Shown one piece after another: positions 17,289 through 29,411 of a stretch of 64,000 nucleotides of DNA. The stretch is from Paramoeba atlantica (taxonomy: Eukaryota; Discosea). How positions within the stretch are numbered: position 1 is the stretch's first letter; each line of letters opens with the position of its first letter. The notes beneath the pieces were generated by a model. The model made no database searches. It had not been told where the DNA came from and saw only the letters and a program-made list of their open reading frames with translations. The position numbers and the translations under genes were made by a program. The DNA lies in NCBI GenBank assembly GCA_977017575.1, contig CDRNVI010000021.1, positions 124,001-188,000 of the forward strand, written 5' to 3'.

Positions 17289-19113
17289 ATGAATAGACCT
17301 AAAACATTCAACGATCTCTGTAAACAAATGAAGGAAGACAAACAACGCAAAGCAGCACAAGTCAGATCACAGGATCCCAATCAGAGGTCTGCTGAAACAC
17401 CGCGTTTAGATCAGCTATCCCCAATCAGCAAAACTCAATACCAGAAGAGCGGATGGAAGATAATAATCAAAAAATCTTGTGATGTTGCTGCGAAATCATG
17501 CGATGTTGCAGCAAAAACGTGCGGCATTGCTGTATCTGCTTTAACGGCCATCGCCAATTCAACCAATTCGCTCCCAGACCCGATGCCAGAAATTCCCAGT
17601 CATGGCCGTGAAGTGTTAGGCCCCGACACATCGGTGGTTGAGTCCAAAAGTGTGGAGGACCAACACCAAAAGGAAACCATGGAATGGGAAAACACTGATA
17701 ATCCAGTCGCTTCCATAACGCCGGAGAAACCAGCCGCATCGCCAGATCAACAACGGGCGGAGTTTTTTGAATGCGAATCTCCCCAAGAATACAATTCAGA
17801 GGAGGATAGAGTTCCGCATCCGGTTGAATTGCCAAAGATCCTACCTCCGCTCCTTGAGCCCGAGGCTTCGCAAGCAAACATTCATATATCCAACGAATCA
17901 GTACTCACCAGGAACAAAGAATGTCCCATACTTTTCATCGGTTCTGACCAGAATGAAGAGAAGAAGCACGTTGAAGAGATGCTGAAGAATGTCAAGCCAG
18001 CTTCTCAATTTCCAGCGTCCCCCGATGAGATATGGACATTTTCCAGACAGATAAAGCCAGGAGCGATGTGCCCCGTAGCATGGACCTTCAGCAAACAAGA
18101 GCAATTGAACATATCAATCGGGAAAATTACGCGTACGCACAGTAAACGTGGTGGAAGCGGTAAACTCTCCGTTTCGTATCGTGGAGTCATGGGATATAAG
18201 GTCGGAGAAGAATTTGCCGGGGCCCTTCCCCCACAAGAGAACGTACGAGTGTACAAAATACTGTGGCACCAGGCACCGCCAGCAATAGACACCACGGTGC
18301 TCCGGGATGCGTTCGTCGAAAATCAAGCAATTGAACGTGGACGAGCTGATGATTCCGGGGTCGACCTACTACCAATACCAACCTTACGTACGATTAGCCC
18401 AGAATTCGCCCCTTGTGTAGTGGCAATGTTAAGGAATATTGTCCAAGAGTACGCAAGCTCAGACCCCACGCTAAAGACAAAAGTATGGCATAAGCTACTC
18501 TCCGCCATTAAATTGTCTTTGGCAGCCGTGCGGGCTTCAGCTGGGAGACAAAGGCGGCGTCGCCCTCTTAAGGACGAGGAAAGGAATACATCTTCGCAAG
18601 AAAATGCGAATGATAAGAGAGCGATCAAGCGTGCCACGAGGTTAGCTTTGGAAGGATGCATAACCCGGGCCTCGAAAGTCCTTGATCAAACATTTGTCCC
18701 GAAAAAGTTATCAGACGACGAAATCCTGGATAAGCTGGCAGCCTTACATCCCCAGAGAGAATATGAACTTGCTTTGCCAGAAGATTCTCCGGTCATAAGC
18801 GGACTTACTACGGACGAAGCGCGTAAAGCCGGAAGGAGATTGGCTAAAGGTGTTAACCCTGGACCTACTGGACTTCCTGATGGATTGGTGCAATTGATGC
18901 TTGACGACGAAATTTCATGTATAAATCTATGCCATATGCTGGCCGATCTCATCCATGGTTTCCTGGAACGTAATGAGGCGCCTCAACCGTGCTAGATTGG
19001 TCGCCATCCACAAACCTAACGGTGGCGTTAGGCCAGTCGCTATGGGAGAAGTCTTGAAACTAGCTGGCATAATTCTTATGCAAAGATACGAACGCATGCT
19101 GGGCCCACTACTC
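17289..19113 (+). pseudogene. REL-type LINE copy 3, N-terminal half and start of RT
   Basis: ATG at 17289 (MNRPKTFNDLCKQMKEDKQR) opens a 568-codon frame. It contains a short internal duplication (KSCDVAAKSCDVAAK), the conserved unknown domain (DEIWTFSRQIKPGAMCPVAW, GKITRTHSKRGGSGKLSV, GALPPQENVRVYKILWHQ), an arginine-rich linker (GRQRRRRPLKDEE) and the RT start (KGVNPGPTGLPDG, SCINLCHMLADLIHGF). A single frameshift near 18980 moves the continuation (RLNRARLVAIHKPNGGVRPV, AMGEVLKLAGIILMQRYERM) to the next frame. Coding ends at about 19113, where AT-rich sequence starts. It is the cleanest copy of the N-terminal region in the window. Confidence 0.8.
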
Positions 19114-19341
19114 TCCCTCTCATTAATTTTTATAAATTATAAATTATAACAAAAAGTGAGTTATAATTATAATTACCGTCCCCCCCCTATTTACTATTTA
19201 GTACCTTGCCCCCCCTATTTAGTGTTTAATTTCAAGGCTTCGCAGAAAATGGAGCCGCGAAGCGGCGCCGATTTTTTTTTGTACAACCCCGTTCACGAAA
19301 AATAGGACCAACCTTGAAAGAGCTGCGAGACTTGTTTTTAG

Positions 19342-19564
19342 TTACTGTCCCCCCTCCCCTTAAGCGCACCCGGTCAGCCCCCCTCCCCTTAAGCGCACCC
19401 GGTCAGCCCCCCTCCCCCCCCGTTTAAGCGCACATAGAGTTGAAGGAAAGAGCCCGGCGCCGCGAAGCGGCGCCAAATTTTTTTTTACGCAGTGATTCAG
19501 ACCCCTACGTTTAAGTGCACTTTTCGCGGAAAACGAGGTGCGCTTAAACGGGGGGGGACAGTAA
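19342..19564. mobile_element. Nested MITE with C-rich TIRs
   Basis: Ends TTACTGTCCCCCC and GGGGGGACAGTAA. Inside are three 29-bp repeats of CCCCCCTCCCCTTAAGCGCA (19347-19435), matched by the inverted GTGCGCTTAAACGGGG at the right end, and a perfect 8-bp GGCGCCGC/GCGGCGCC hairpin (19456-19474) followed by a T run. Confidence 0.65.
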
Positions 19565-19584
19565 TTTCTTTTTAGGCATACTCA

Positions 19585-19944
19585 GATTACCACAGAGAAC
19601 ACCGAAAAAATAGTGCCGAAGCGCAAGGAAAAGGACCATTGTCGCCTGGGTTAGACGCAAAGCTTTTAGAAGCGGTAGGGGAAATAAAGGGTCTTAACTC
19701 CGATGTATCGCGCGGAGCTGATGACGATATCAGCCTTGACTCTTTGTCCCCTGAAAAGGAAGCACCCGTTCCACAATTAATTTCAGATCCAAGTGACGAA
19801 CAATTCAAGTCCTTGGAGGAAAATTCAATGCCAAGGATGCAATTATCAAGAGGCTGCTTAACAAGCTCTGCAAGACTAAACGAAAGATTAGAACTCTTGA
19901 AAGAGTGTGGAGGATTTCATGGAGCCCGAAACGAGAACATCAGC
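19585..19944 (+). pseudogene. Uncharacterised ORF interrupted by the nested MITE
   Basis: The open frame from the MITE edge reads SPGLDAKLLEAVGEIKGLNS and DEQFKSLEENSMPRMQLSRG, and continues to 19944, where array sequence begins. Hydrophilic, no family recognised. It lies inside the TIR element, so it may be a remnant of that element's own gene. Confidence 0.35.
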
Positions 19945-20195
19945 CGGTTCGTTTCGAAAGTTTTCGAGTGTAGTTTCGGTATCAACGAATATGGCGCCGC
20001 AAAGCGGCACCGTTTTTTTCCGCTCATTTTTTCATTTTTTATCTGTTTTTCACGTCTTTTTCATTGATCTTTCCTCTCCCCTACTTAGTGTTTAATTTTG
20101 CCGAATTCTACTAAACACTAAATAGGGGGGGACGGTATAATTATAAAAATTAATGATCCCGTATAAATGACCGCTATTTCAAAAAAAGGTCGGCG

Positions 20196-20525
20196 CTAGT
20201 ACGATCTGTAAGATGGTAGTGCCAGGGAAATTGTTGGAAATAATTCGCGTAAGCACAAAACGATAGTGCTGAAATTCGGTTCAGAGCCTAGAGATTTTCC
20301 ACGCCTCGTATATTTCACTGATTGTTTCGACAAGGCGTCCACAGCGTCGCATACTACGTTTTTGATTGAAACTGATAACTGTTTTTTTAACGACAGGGTC
20401 GACCCCTCTTCGCTGGAGTCCGATTCTTCTTCGTTACCTGACTCTGCGCTATCAGGACTCAAAATTTGAAATTGTTCTGTGAGTTTATGCCATTGAATGG
20501 CCCCATTGGCATCGCAAAACCACAT
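20196..20525 (-). CDS. Antisense ORF of the array unit, 109 codons (unit 1; repeated in the array)
   Basis: Starts MWFCDANGAIQWHKLTEQFQ, with an acidic serine-rich middle (ESGNEEESDSSEEGS). The frame is open further upstream (VPVFWDKQNRRL). Function unknown. Open in 10 of 12 units; in units 3 and 4 the 1-bp T-run change breaks it. It adjoins the 121-codon ORF in a different frame, so the two may be parts of one decayed gene. Confidence 0.35.
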   Translation of the reverse strand: MWFCDANGAIQWHKLTEQFQILSPDSAESGNEEESDSSEEGSTLSLKKQLSVSIKNVVCDAVDALSKQSVKYTRRGKSLGSEPNFSTIVLCLRELFPTISLALPSYRSY

Positions 20526-20574
20526 AAGTCGACGGTTCTGCTTATCCCAGAAGACAGGAACCCCTTAAGCCCCC

Positions 20575-20940
20575 TTAGCAAACAATACAGTGGCATATAC
20601 GCTGCACTGCAATGAGCAAAAAGCTTCTCTTTGTTCTATAAAGCATTGGCCATGTATCCCCTCCATCATACTTTCTCTGCACTAAACATGGCAGCACGTG
20701 TTGAACGGAGATAGTCTTCCCATAAATTACCAAATAAGTTTGTATTTTCTCACCATCTGCCTCCAGCATAGAAATCAACCATTTGCGCTTTTCTGTAAGA
20801 AATTTCTTCGAAGGGCGTCCATCCACGTTCACAAAATAATCCATCTTAAGTAGAGTAAAAGAAAAAATTCTTTGGTTTAGAAAAAAATTAAGAAATTGCG
20901 TTCGATTAATTTCTGATTTATAAAAATTAATGATCCGCAT
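20575..20940 (-). CDS. Antisense ORF of the array unit, 121 codons (unit 1; repeated in the array)
   Basis: Minus ORF; likely inner start MDYFVNVDGRPSKKFLTEKR, followed by WLISMLEADGEKIQTYLVIY and VQHVLPCLVQRKYDGGDTWP. Open in all 12 units with only one or two residue differences. The N-terminal 32 residues before MDYF are AT-rich and may be untranslated. No family recognised. It is divergent from, and upstream of, the transposase fragment, so it could be a remnant of an older passenger gene. Confidence 0.35.
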   Translation of the reverse strand: MRIINFYKSEINRTQFLNFFLNQRIFSFTLLKMDYFVNVDGRPSKKFLTEKRKWLISMLEADGEKIQTYLVIYGKTISVQHVLPCLVQRKYDGGDTWPMLYRTKRSFLLIAVQRICHCIVC

Positions 20941-20953
20941 AAACTAAATTTTT

Positions 20954-21636
20954 ATTCTGCACTCCGCGGCGGATGCAGCCCTTGCTCAAGAGCAGATGGA
21001 GCAATACGAATTTTCCCGAATTCAGGTTGATGAAACCTTTATAGGGAAACGGAAATATCAGCGGGGGAGGCGACAGCGCAAACGGGGGTGGTGGTTTGCG
21101 ACAGTTACCGAGATTCGAGGTCAAGAAATGGGAAGAACCCATGGCTAGTGAAACGAAGAGATACGGAAACTCTTCATAACTTTATTCTTCCTCACTTGAC
21201 AAGTGCGAGGGCTGTCGTGGTTAGCGACTGTTGGGGGGCGTACACCACTTTGGGTGACTTTTGTCGCCACCACGCTGTGAATCACAGCGTGGAGTTTGTG
21301 AACTCCCAAGGGTACCACACGAACACCGCTGAAGGGTCACATCGCATCATAAAGGACTGGGTGCGGAAACAGCACTACAATTTTGGTGCCACGTCCTTGG
21401 AATTGATGCGAAATGTGGCCCTTCAGTGTGTGAAGTTGGGGGACGTCCACAACGGGCGAGAGACCGCGTGGCAAGTTCGCATGGCAAACCTTTTCACGTG
21501 CTTCCTGGAATATTACGGAAGTGATGTAGATGATTTTGAGGACAGCGTCAGTTTGAGTAGTTGTCCGTCAGATTACATGAGCGAAGATGATTTCGTTCCA
21601 AATGAGACTGACAGTGTTACAATGGAAGACAATTTT
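20954..21636 (+). pseudogene. Merlin (IS1595/ISXO2-like DDE) transposase fragment, unit 1
   Basis: Frame 1 (to the stop at 21146) carries SRIQVDETFIGKRKYQRGRR and WWWFATVTEIRGQEMGR, the first catalytic D and the following motif of IS1595/Merlin transposases. Frame 2 (from about 21088) carries VVVSDCWGAYTTLG (second D), GYHTNTAEGSHRIIKDWVRK (E box, H-T-N-x-x-E) and an acidic C-terminus (DYMSEDDFVPNETDSV). One frameshift at about 21130-21146 is shared by all units, so it pre-dates amplification. The N-terminal domain is missing. Variable residues in frame 2: L29 V71 V110 E125 N172 V177. Only unit 1 carries 'GGCGCTAG' and 'TCTGTTTTTC' variants upstream. Confidence 0.85.
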
Positions 21637-22645
21637 CGGTTCGTTTCGAAAGTTTTCGAGTGTAGTTTCGGTATCAACGAATATGGCGCCGCAAAGCGGC
21701 ACCGTTTTTTTCCGCTCATTTTTTCATTTTTTATCTTTTTTTCACGTCTTTTTCATTGATCTTTCCTCTCCCCTACTTAGTGTTTAATTTTGCCGAATTC
21801 TACTAAACACTAAATAGGGGGGGACGGTATAATTATAAAAATTAATGATCCCGTATAAATGACCGCTATTTCAAAAAAAGGTCGGCGTTAGTACGATCTG
21901 TAAGATGGTAGTGCCAGGGAAATTGTTGGAAATAATTCGCGTAAGCACAAAACGATAGTGCTGAAATTCGGTTCAGAGCCTAGAGATTTTCCACGCCTCG
22001 TATATTTCACTGATTGTTTCGACAAGGCGTCCACAGCGTCGCATACTACGTTTTTGATTGAAACTGATAACTGTTTTTTTAACGACAGGGTCGACCCCTC
22101 TTCGCTGGAGTCCGATTCTTCTTCGTTACCTGACTCTGCGCTATCAGGACTCAAAATTTGAAATTGTTCTGTGAGTTTATGCCATTGAATGGCCCCATTG
22201 GCATCGCAAAACCACATAAGTCGACGGTTCTGCTTATCCCAGAAGACAGGAACCCCTTAAGCCCCCTTAGCAAACAATACAGTGGCATATACGCTGCACT
22301 GCAATGAGCAAAAAGCTTCTCTTTGTTCTATAAAGCATTGGCCATGTATCCCCTCCATCATACTTTCTCTGCACTAAACATGGCAGCACGTGTTGAACGG
22401 AGATAGTCTTCCCATAAATTACCAAATAAGTTTGTATTTTCTCACCATCTGCCTCCAGCATAGAAATCAACCATTTGCGCTTTTCTGTAAGAAATTTCTT
22501 CGAAGGGCGTCCATCCACGTTCACAAAATAATCCATCTTAAGTAGAGTAAAAGAAAAAATTCTTTGGTTTAGAAAAAAATTAAGAAATTGCGTTCGATTA
22601 ATTTCTGATTTATAAAAATTAATGATCCGCATAAACTAAATTTTT

Positions 22646-23328
22646 ATTCTGCACTCCGCGGCGGATGCAGCCCTTGCTCAAGAGCAGATGGAGCAATACG
22701 AATTTTCCCGAATTCAGGTTGATGAAACCTTTATAGGGAAACGGAAATATCAGCGGGGGAGGCGACAGCGCAAACGGGGGTGGTGGTTTGCGACAGTTAC
22801 CGAGATTCGAGGTCAAGAAATGGGAAGAACCCATGGCTAGTGAAACGAAGAGATACGGAAACTCTTCATAACTTTATTCTTCCTCACTTGACAAGTGCGA
22901 GGGCTGTCGTGGTTAGCGACTGTTGGGGGGCGTATACCACTTTGGGTGACTTTTGTCGCCACCACGCTGTGAATCACAGCGTGGAGTTTGTGAACTCCCA
23001 AGGGTACCACACGAACACCGCTGAAGGGTCACATCGCATCATAAAGGACTGGGTGCGGAAACAGCACTACAATTTTGGTGCCACGTCCTTGGAATTGATG
23101 CGAAATGTGGCCCTTCAGTGTGTGAAGTTGGGGGACGTCCACAACGGGCGAGAGACCGCGTGGCAAGTTCGCATGGCAAACCTTTTCACGTGCTTCTTGG
23201 AATATTACGGAAGTGATGTAGATGATTTTGAGGACAGCGTCAGTTTGAGTAGTTGTCCGTCAGATTACATGAGCGAAGATGATTTCGTTCCAAGTGAGAC
23301 TGACAGTGCTACAATGGAAGACAATTTT
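22646..23328 (+). pseudogene. Merlin transposase fragment, unit 2
   Basis: Unit 21637-23328. Variable residues L29 V71 V110 E125 S172 A177. The S/A pair at the acidic C-terminus is shared with units 3, 9 and 11. Confidence 0.85.
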
Positions 23329-24336
23329 CGGTTCGTTTCGAAAGTTTTCGAGTGTAGTTTCGGTATCAACGAATATGGCGCCGCAAAGCGGCACCGTTTT
23401 TTTCCGCTCATTTTTTCATTTTTTATCTTTTTTTCACGTCTTTTTCATTGATCTTTCCTCTCCCCTACTTAGTGTTTAATTTTGCCGAATTCTACTAAAC
23501 ACTAAATAGGGGGGGACGGTATAATTATAAAAATTAATGATCCCGTATAAATGACCGCTATTTCAAAAAAAGGTCGGCGTTAGTACGATCTGTAAGATGG
23601 TAGTGCCAGGGAAATTGTTGGAAATAATTCGCGTAAGCACAAAACGATAGTGCTGAAATTCGGTTCAGAGCCTAGAGAGTTTCCACGCCTCGTATATTTC
23701 ACTGATTGTTTCGACAAGGCGTCCACAGCGTCGCATACTACGTTTTTGATTGAAACTGATAACTGTTTTTTAACGACAGGGTCGACCCCTCTTCGCTGGA
23801 GTCCGATTCTTCTTCGTTACCTGACTCTGCGCTATCAGGACTCAAAATTTGAAATTGTTCTGTGAGTTTATGCCATTGAATGGCCCCATTGGCATCGCAA
23901 AACCACATAAGTCGACGGTTCTGCTTATCCCAGAAGACAGGAACCCCTTAAGCCCCCTTAGCAAACAATACAGTGGCATATACGCTGCACTGCAATGAGC
24001 AAAAAGCTTCTCTTTGTTCTATAAAGCATTGGCCATGTATCCCCTCCATCATACTTTCTCTGCACTAAACATGGCAGCACGTGTTGAACGGAGATAGTCT
24101 TCCCATAAATTACCAAATAAGTTTGTATTTTCTCACCATCTGCCTCCAGCATAGAAATCAACCATTTGCGCTTTTCTGTAAGAAATTTCTTCGAAGGGCG
24201 TCCATCCACGTTCACAAAATAATCCATCTTAAGTAGAGTAAAAGAAAAAATTCTTTGGTTTAGAAAAAAATTAAGAAATTGCGTTCGATTAATTTCTGAT
24301 TTATAAAAATTAATGATCCGCATAAACTAAATTTTT

Positions 24337-25019
24337 ATTCTGCACTCCGCGGCGGATGCAGCCCTTGCTCAAGAGCAGATGGAGCAATACGAATTTTCCC
24401 GAATTCTGGTTGATGAAACCTTTATAGGGAAACGGAAATATCAGCGGGGGAGGCGACAGCGCAAACGGGGGTGGTGGTTTGCGACAGTTACCGAGATTCG
24501 AGGTCAAGAAATGGGAAGAACCCATGGCTAGTGAAACGAAGAGATACGGAAACTCTTCATAACTTTATTCTTCCTCACTTGACAAGTGCGAGGGCTGTCG
24601 TGGTTAGCGACTGTTGGGGGGCGTACACCACTTTGGGTGACTTTTGTCGCCACCACGCTGTGAATCACAGCGTGGAGTTTCTGAACTCCCAAGGGTACCA
24701 CACGAACACCGCTGAAGGGTCACATCGCATCATAAAGGACTGGGTGCGGAAACAGCACTACAATTTTGGTGCCACGTCCTTGGAATTGATGCGAAATATG
24801 GCCCTTCAGTGTGTGAAGTTGGGGGACGTCCACAACGGGCGAGAGACCGCGTGGCAAGTTCGCATGGCAAACCTTTTCACGTGCTTCCTGGAATATTACG
24901 GAAGTGATGTAGATGATTTTGAGGACAGCGTCAGTTTGAGTAGTTGTCCGTCAGATTACATGAGCGAAGATGATTTCGTTCCAAGTGAGACTGACAGTGC
25001 TACAATGGAAGACAATTTT
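24337..25019 (+). pseudogene. Merlin transposase fragment, unit 3
   Basis: Unit 23329-25019 (1,691 bp). Variable residues L29 L71 M110 E125 S172 A177. L71 is unique to this unit; M110 is shared with unit 4 only. A T-run one base shorter (near 23769) breaks the 109-codon antisense ORF. Confidence 0.85.
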
Positions 25020-26027
25020 CGGTTCGTTTCGAAAGTTTTCGAGTGTAGTTTCGGTATCAACGAATATGGCGCCGCAAAGCGGCACCGTTTTTTTCCGCTC
25101 ATTTTTTCATTTTTTATCTTTTTTTCACGTCTTTTTCATTGATCTTTCCTCTCCCCTACTTAGTGTTTAATTTTGCCGAATTCTACTAAACACTAAATAG
25201 GGGGGGACGGTATAATTATAAAAATTAATGATCCCGTATAAATGACCGCTATTTCAAAAAAAGGTCGGCGTTAGTACGATCTGTAAGATGGTAGTGCCAG
25301 GGAAATTGTTGGAAATAATTCGCGTAAGCACAAAACGATAGTGCTGAAATTCGGTTCAGAGCCTAGAGAGTTTCCACGCCTCGTATATTTCACTGATTGT
25401 TTCGACAAGGCGTCCACAGCGTCGCATACTACGTTTTTGATTGAAACTGATAACTGTTTTTTAACGACAGGGTCGACCCCTCTTCGCTGGAGTCCGATTC
25501 TTCTTCGTTACCTGACTCTGCGCTATCAGGACTCAAAATTTGAAATTGTTCTGTGAGTTTATGCCATTGAATGGCCCCATTGGCATCGCAAAACCACATA
25601 AGTCGACGGTTCTGCTTATCCCAGAAGACAGGAACCCCTTAAGCCCCCTTAGCAAACAATACAGTGGCATATACGCTGCACTGCAATGAGCAAAAAGCTT
25701 CTCTTTGTTCTATAAAGCATTGGCCATGTATCCCCTCCATCATACTTTCTCTGCACTAAACATGGCAGCACGTGTTGAACGGAGATAGTCTTCCCATAAA
25801 TTACCAAATAAGTTTGTATTTTCTCACCATCTGCCTCCAGCATAGAAATCAACCATTTGCGCTTTTCTGTAAGAAATTTCTTCGAAGGGCGTCCATCCAC
25901 GTTCACAAAATAATCCATCTTAAGTAGAGTAAAAGAAAAAATTCTTTGGTTTAGAAAAAAATTAAGAAATTGCGTTCGATTAATTTCTGATTTATAAAAA
26001 TTAATGATCCGCATAAACTAAATTTTT

Positions 26028-26710
26028 ATTCTGCACTCCGCGGCGGATGCAGCCCTTGCTCAAGAGCAGATGGAGCAATACGAATTTTCCCGAATTCTGG
26101 TTGATGAAACCTTTATAGGGAAACGGAAATATCAGCGGGGGAGGCGACAGCGCAAACGGGGGTGGTGGTTTGCGACAGTTACCGAGATTCGAGGTCAAGA
26201 AATGGGAAGAACCCATGGCTAGTGAAACGAAGAGATACGGAAACTCTTCATAACTTTATTCTTCCTCACTTGACAAGTGCGAGGGCTGTCGTGGTTAGCG
26301 ACTGTTGGGGGGCGTACACCACTTTGGGTGACTTTTGTCGCCACCACGCTGTGAATCACAGCGTGGAGTTTGTGAACTCCCAAGGGTACCACACGAACAC
26401 CGCTGAAGGGTCACATCGCATCATAAAGGACTGGGTGCGGAAACAGCACTACAATTTTGGTGCCACGTCCTTGGAATTGATGCGAAATATGGCCCTTCAG
26501 TGTGTGAAGTTGGGGGACGTCCACAACGGGCGAGAGACCGCGTGGCAAGTTCGCATGGCAAACCTTTTCACGTGCTTCCTGGAATATTACGGAAGTGATG
26601 TAGATGATTTTGAGGACAGCGTCAGTTTGAGTAGTTGTCCGTCAGATTACATGAGCGAAGATGATTTCGTTCCAAATGAGACTGACAGTGTTACAATGGA
26701 AGACAATTTT
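26028..26710 (+). pseudogene. Merlin transposase fragment, unit 4
   Basis: Unit 25020-26710 (1,691 bp). Variable residues L29 V71 M110 E125 N172 V177. Shares the short T-run and M110 with unit 3 but the N/V C-terminus with unit 5. Confidence 0.85.
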
Positions 26711-27719
26711 CGGTTCGTTTCGAAAGTTTTCGAGTGTAGTTTCGGTATCAACGAATATGGCGCCGCAAAGCGGCACCGTTTTTTTCCGCTCATTTTTTCA
26801 TTTTTTATCTTTTTTTCACGTCTTTTTCATTGATCTTTCCTCTCCCCTACTTAGTGTTTAATTTTGCCGAATTCTACTAAACATTAAATAGGGGGGGACG
26901 GTATAATTATAAAAATTAATGATCCCGTATAAATGACCGCTATTTCAAAAAAAGGTCGGCGTTAGTACGATCTGTAAGATGGTAGTGCCAGGGAAATTGT
27001 TGGAAATAATTCGCGTAAGCACAAAACGATAGTGCTGAAATTCGGTTCAGAGCCTAGAGATTTTCCACGCCTCGTATATTTCACTGATTGTTTCGACAAG
27101 GCGTCCACAGCGTCGCATACTACGTTTTTGATTGAAACTGATAACTGTTTTTTTAACGACAGGGTCGACCCCTCTTCGCTGGAGTCCGATTCTTCTTCGT
27201 TACCTGACTCTGCGCTATCAGGACTCAAAATTTGAAATTGTTCTGTGAGTTTATGCCATTGAATGGCCCCATTGGCATCGCAAAACCACATAAGTCGACG
27301 GTTCTGCTTATCCCAGAAGACAGGAACCCCTTAAGCCCCCTTAGCAAACAATACAGTGGCATATACGCTGCACTGCAATGAGCAAAAAGCTTCTCTTTGT
27401 TCTATAAAGCATTGGCCATGTATCCCCTCCATCATACTTTCTCTGCACTAAACATGGCAGCACGTGTTGAACGGAGATAGTCTTCCCATAAATTACCAAA
27501 TAAGTTTGTATTTTCTCACCATCTGCCTCCAGCATAGAAATCAACCATTTGCGCTTTTCTGTAAGAAATTTCTTCGAAGGGCGTCCATCCACGTTCACAA
27601 AATAATCCATCTTAAGTAGAGTAAAAGAAAAAATTCTTTGTTTTAGAAAAAAGTTAAGAAATTGCGTTCGATTAATTTCTGATTTATAAAAATTAATGAT
27701 CCGCATAAACTAAATTTTT

Positions 27720-28402
27720 ATTCTGCACTCCGCGGCGGATGCAGCCCTTGCTCAAGAGCAGATGGAGCAATACGAATTTTCCCGAATTCAGGTTGATGAA
27801 ACCTTTATAGGGAAACGGAAATATCAGCGGGGGAGGCGACAGCGCAAACGGGGGTGGTGGTTTGCGACAGTTACCGAGATTCGAGGTCAAGAAATGGGAA
27901 GAACCCATGGCTAGTGAAACGAAGAGATACGGAAACTCTTCATAACTTTATTCTTCCTCACTTGACAAGTGCGAGGGCTGTCGTGGTTAGCGACTGTTGG
28001 GGGGCGTACACCACTTTGGGTGACTTTTGTCGCCACCACGCTGTGAATCACAGCGTGGAGTTTGTGAACTCCCAAGGGTACCACACGAACACCGCTGAAG
28101 GGTCACATCGCATCATAAAGGACTGGGTGCGGAAACAGCACTACAATTTTGGTGCCACGTCCTTGGAATTGATGCGAAATGTGGCCCTTCAGTGTGTGAA
28201 GTTGGGGGACGTCCACAACGGGCGAGGGACCGCGTGGCAAGTTCGCATGGCAAACCTTTTCACGTGCTTCCTGGAATATTACGGAAGTGATGTAGATGAT
28301 TTTGAGGACAGCGTCAGTTTGAGTAGTTGTCCGTCAGATTACATGAGCGAAGATGATTTCGTTCCAAATGAGACTGACAGTGTTACAATGGAAGACAATT
28401 TT
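27720..28402 (+). pseudogene. Merlin transposase fragment, unit 5
   Basis: Unit 26711-28402. Variable residues L29 V71 V110 G125 N172 V177. First of three consecutive units with G125. Its 121-codon antisense ORF has a private N-to-K change (FFLKQRI). Confidence 0.85.
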
Positions 28403-29411
28403 CGGTTCGTTTCGAAAGTTTTCGAGTGTAGTTTCGGTATCAACGAATATGGCGCCGCAAAGCGGCACCGTTTTTTTCCGCTCATTTTTTCATTTTTTAT
28501 CTTTTTTTCACGTCTTTTTCATTGATCTTTCCTCTCCCCTACTTAGTGTTTAATTTTGCCGAATTCTACTAAACACTAAATAGGGGGGGACGGTATAATT
28601 ATAAAAATTAATGATCCCGTATAAATGACCGCTATTTCAAAAAAAGGTCGGCGTTAGTACGATCTGTAAGATGGTAGTGCCAGGGAAATTGTTGGAAATA
28701 ATTCGCGTAAGCACAAAACGATAGTGCTGAAATTCGGTTCAGAGCCTAGAGATTTTCCACGCCTCGTATATTTCACTGATTGTTTCGACAAGGCGTCCAC
28801 AGCGTCGCATACTACGTTTTTGATTGAAACTGATAACTGTTTTTTTAACGACAGGGTCGACCCCTCTTCGCTGGAGTCCGATTCTTCTTCGTTACCTGAC
28901 TCTGCGCTATCAGGACTCAAAATTTGAAATTGTTCTGTGAGTTTATGCCATTGAATGGCCCCATTGGCATCGCAAAACCACATAAGTCGACGGTTCTGCT
29001 TATCCCAGAAGACAGGAACCCCTTAAGCCCCCTTAGCAAACAATACAGTGGCATATACGCTGCACTGCAATGAGCAAAAAGCTTCTCTTTGTTCTATAAA
29101 GCATTGGCCATGTATCCCCTCCATCATACTTTCTCTGCACTAAACATGGCAGCACGTGTTGAACGGAGATAGTCTTCCCATAAATTACCAAATAAGTTTG
29201 TATTTTCTCACCATCTGCCTCCAGCATAGAAATCAACCATTTGCGCTTTTCTGTAAGAAATTTCTTCGAAGGGCGTCCATCCACGTTCACAAAATAATCC
29301 ATCTTAAGTAGAGTAAAAGAAAAAATTCTTTGGTTTAGAAAAAAGTTAAGAAATTGCGTTCGATTAATTTCTGATTTATAAAAATTAATGATCCGCATAA
29401 ACTAAATTTTT

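Larger units (their letters stand above)
19164..20146. mobile_element. TIR element with perfect 9-bp target duplication (left anchor of the array)
   Basis: The element proper is 19173-20137. The left end TTACCGTCCCCCCC and the right end GGGGGGGACGGTA are inverted repeats. TAATTATAA occurs directly on both sides (19164-19172 and 20138-20146). A 9-bp duplication fits Merlin-type transposition (8-9 bp). Its right end carries a 17-bp hairpin (20083-20129, CTTAGTGTTTA/TAAACACTAA). A second TIR element (19342-19564) is nested inside. The right part, from 19945 on, is included in every unit of the tandem array. Confidence 0.7.

Noticed and set aside
21640-21759. Extended C-terminus of the transposase (FRFVSKVFECSFG...) as a real domain
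   Set aside because: It exists only because units are fused; unit 12 ends naturally at MEDN.
21587-21787. Short plus-strand ORFs at the junction of each array unit (66 codons) and at 20266 (67 codons) and the 71-codon minus ORF
   Set aside because: They overlap the transposase or the antisense ORFs in other frames and show no features of their own.
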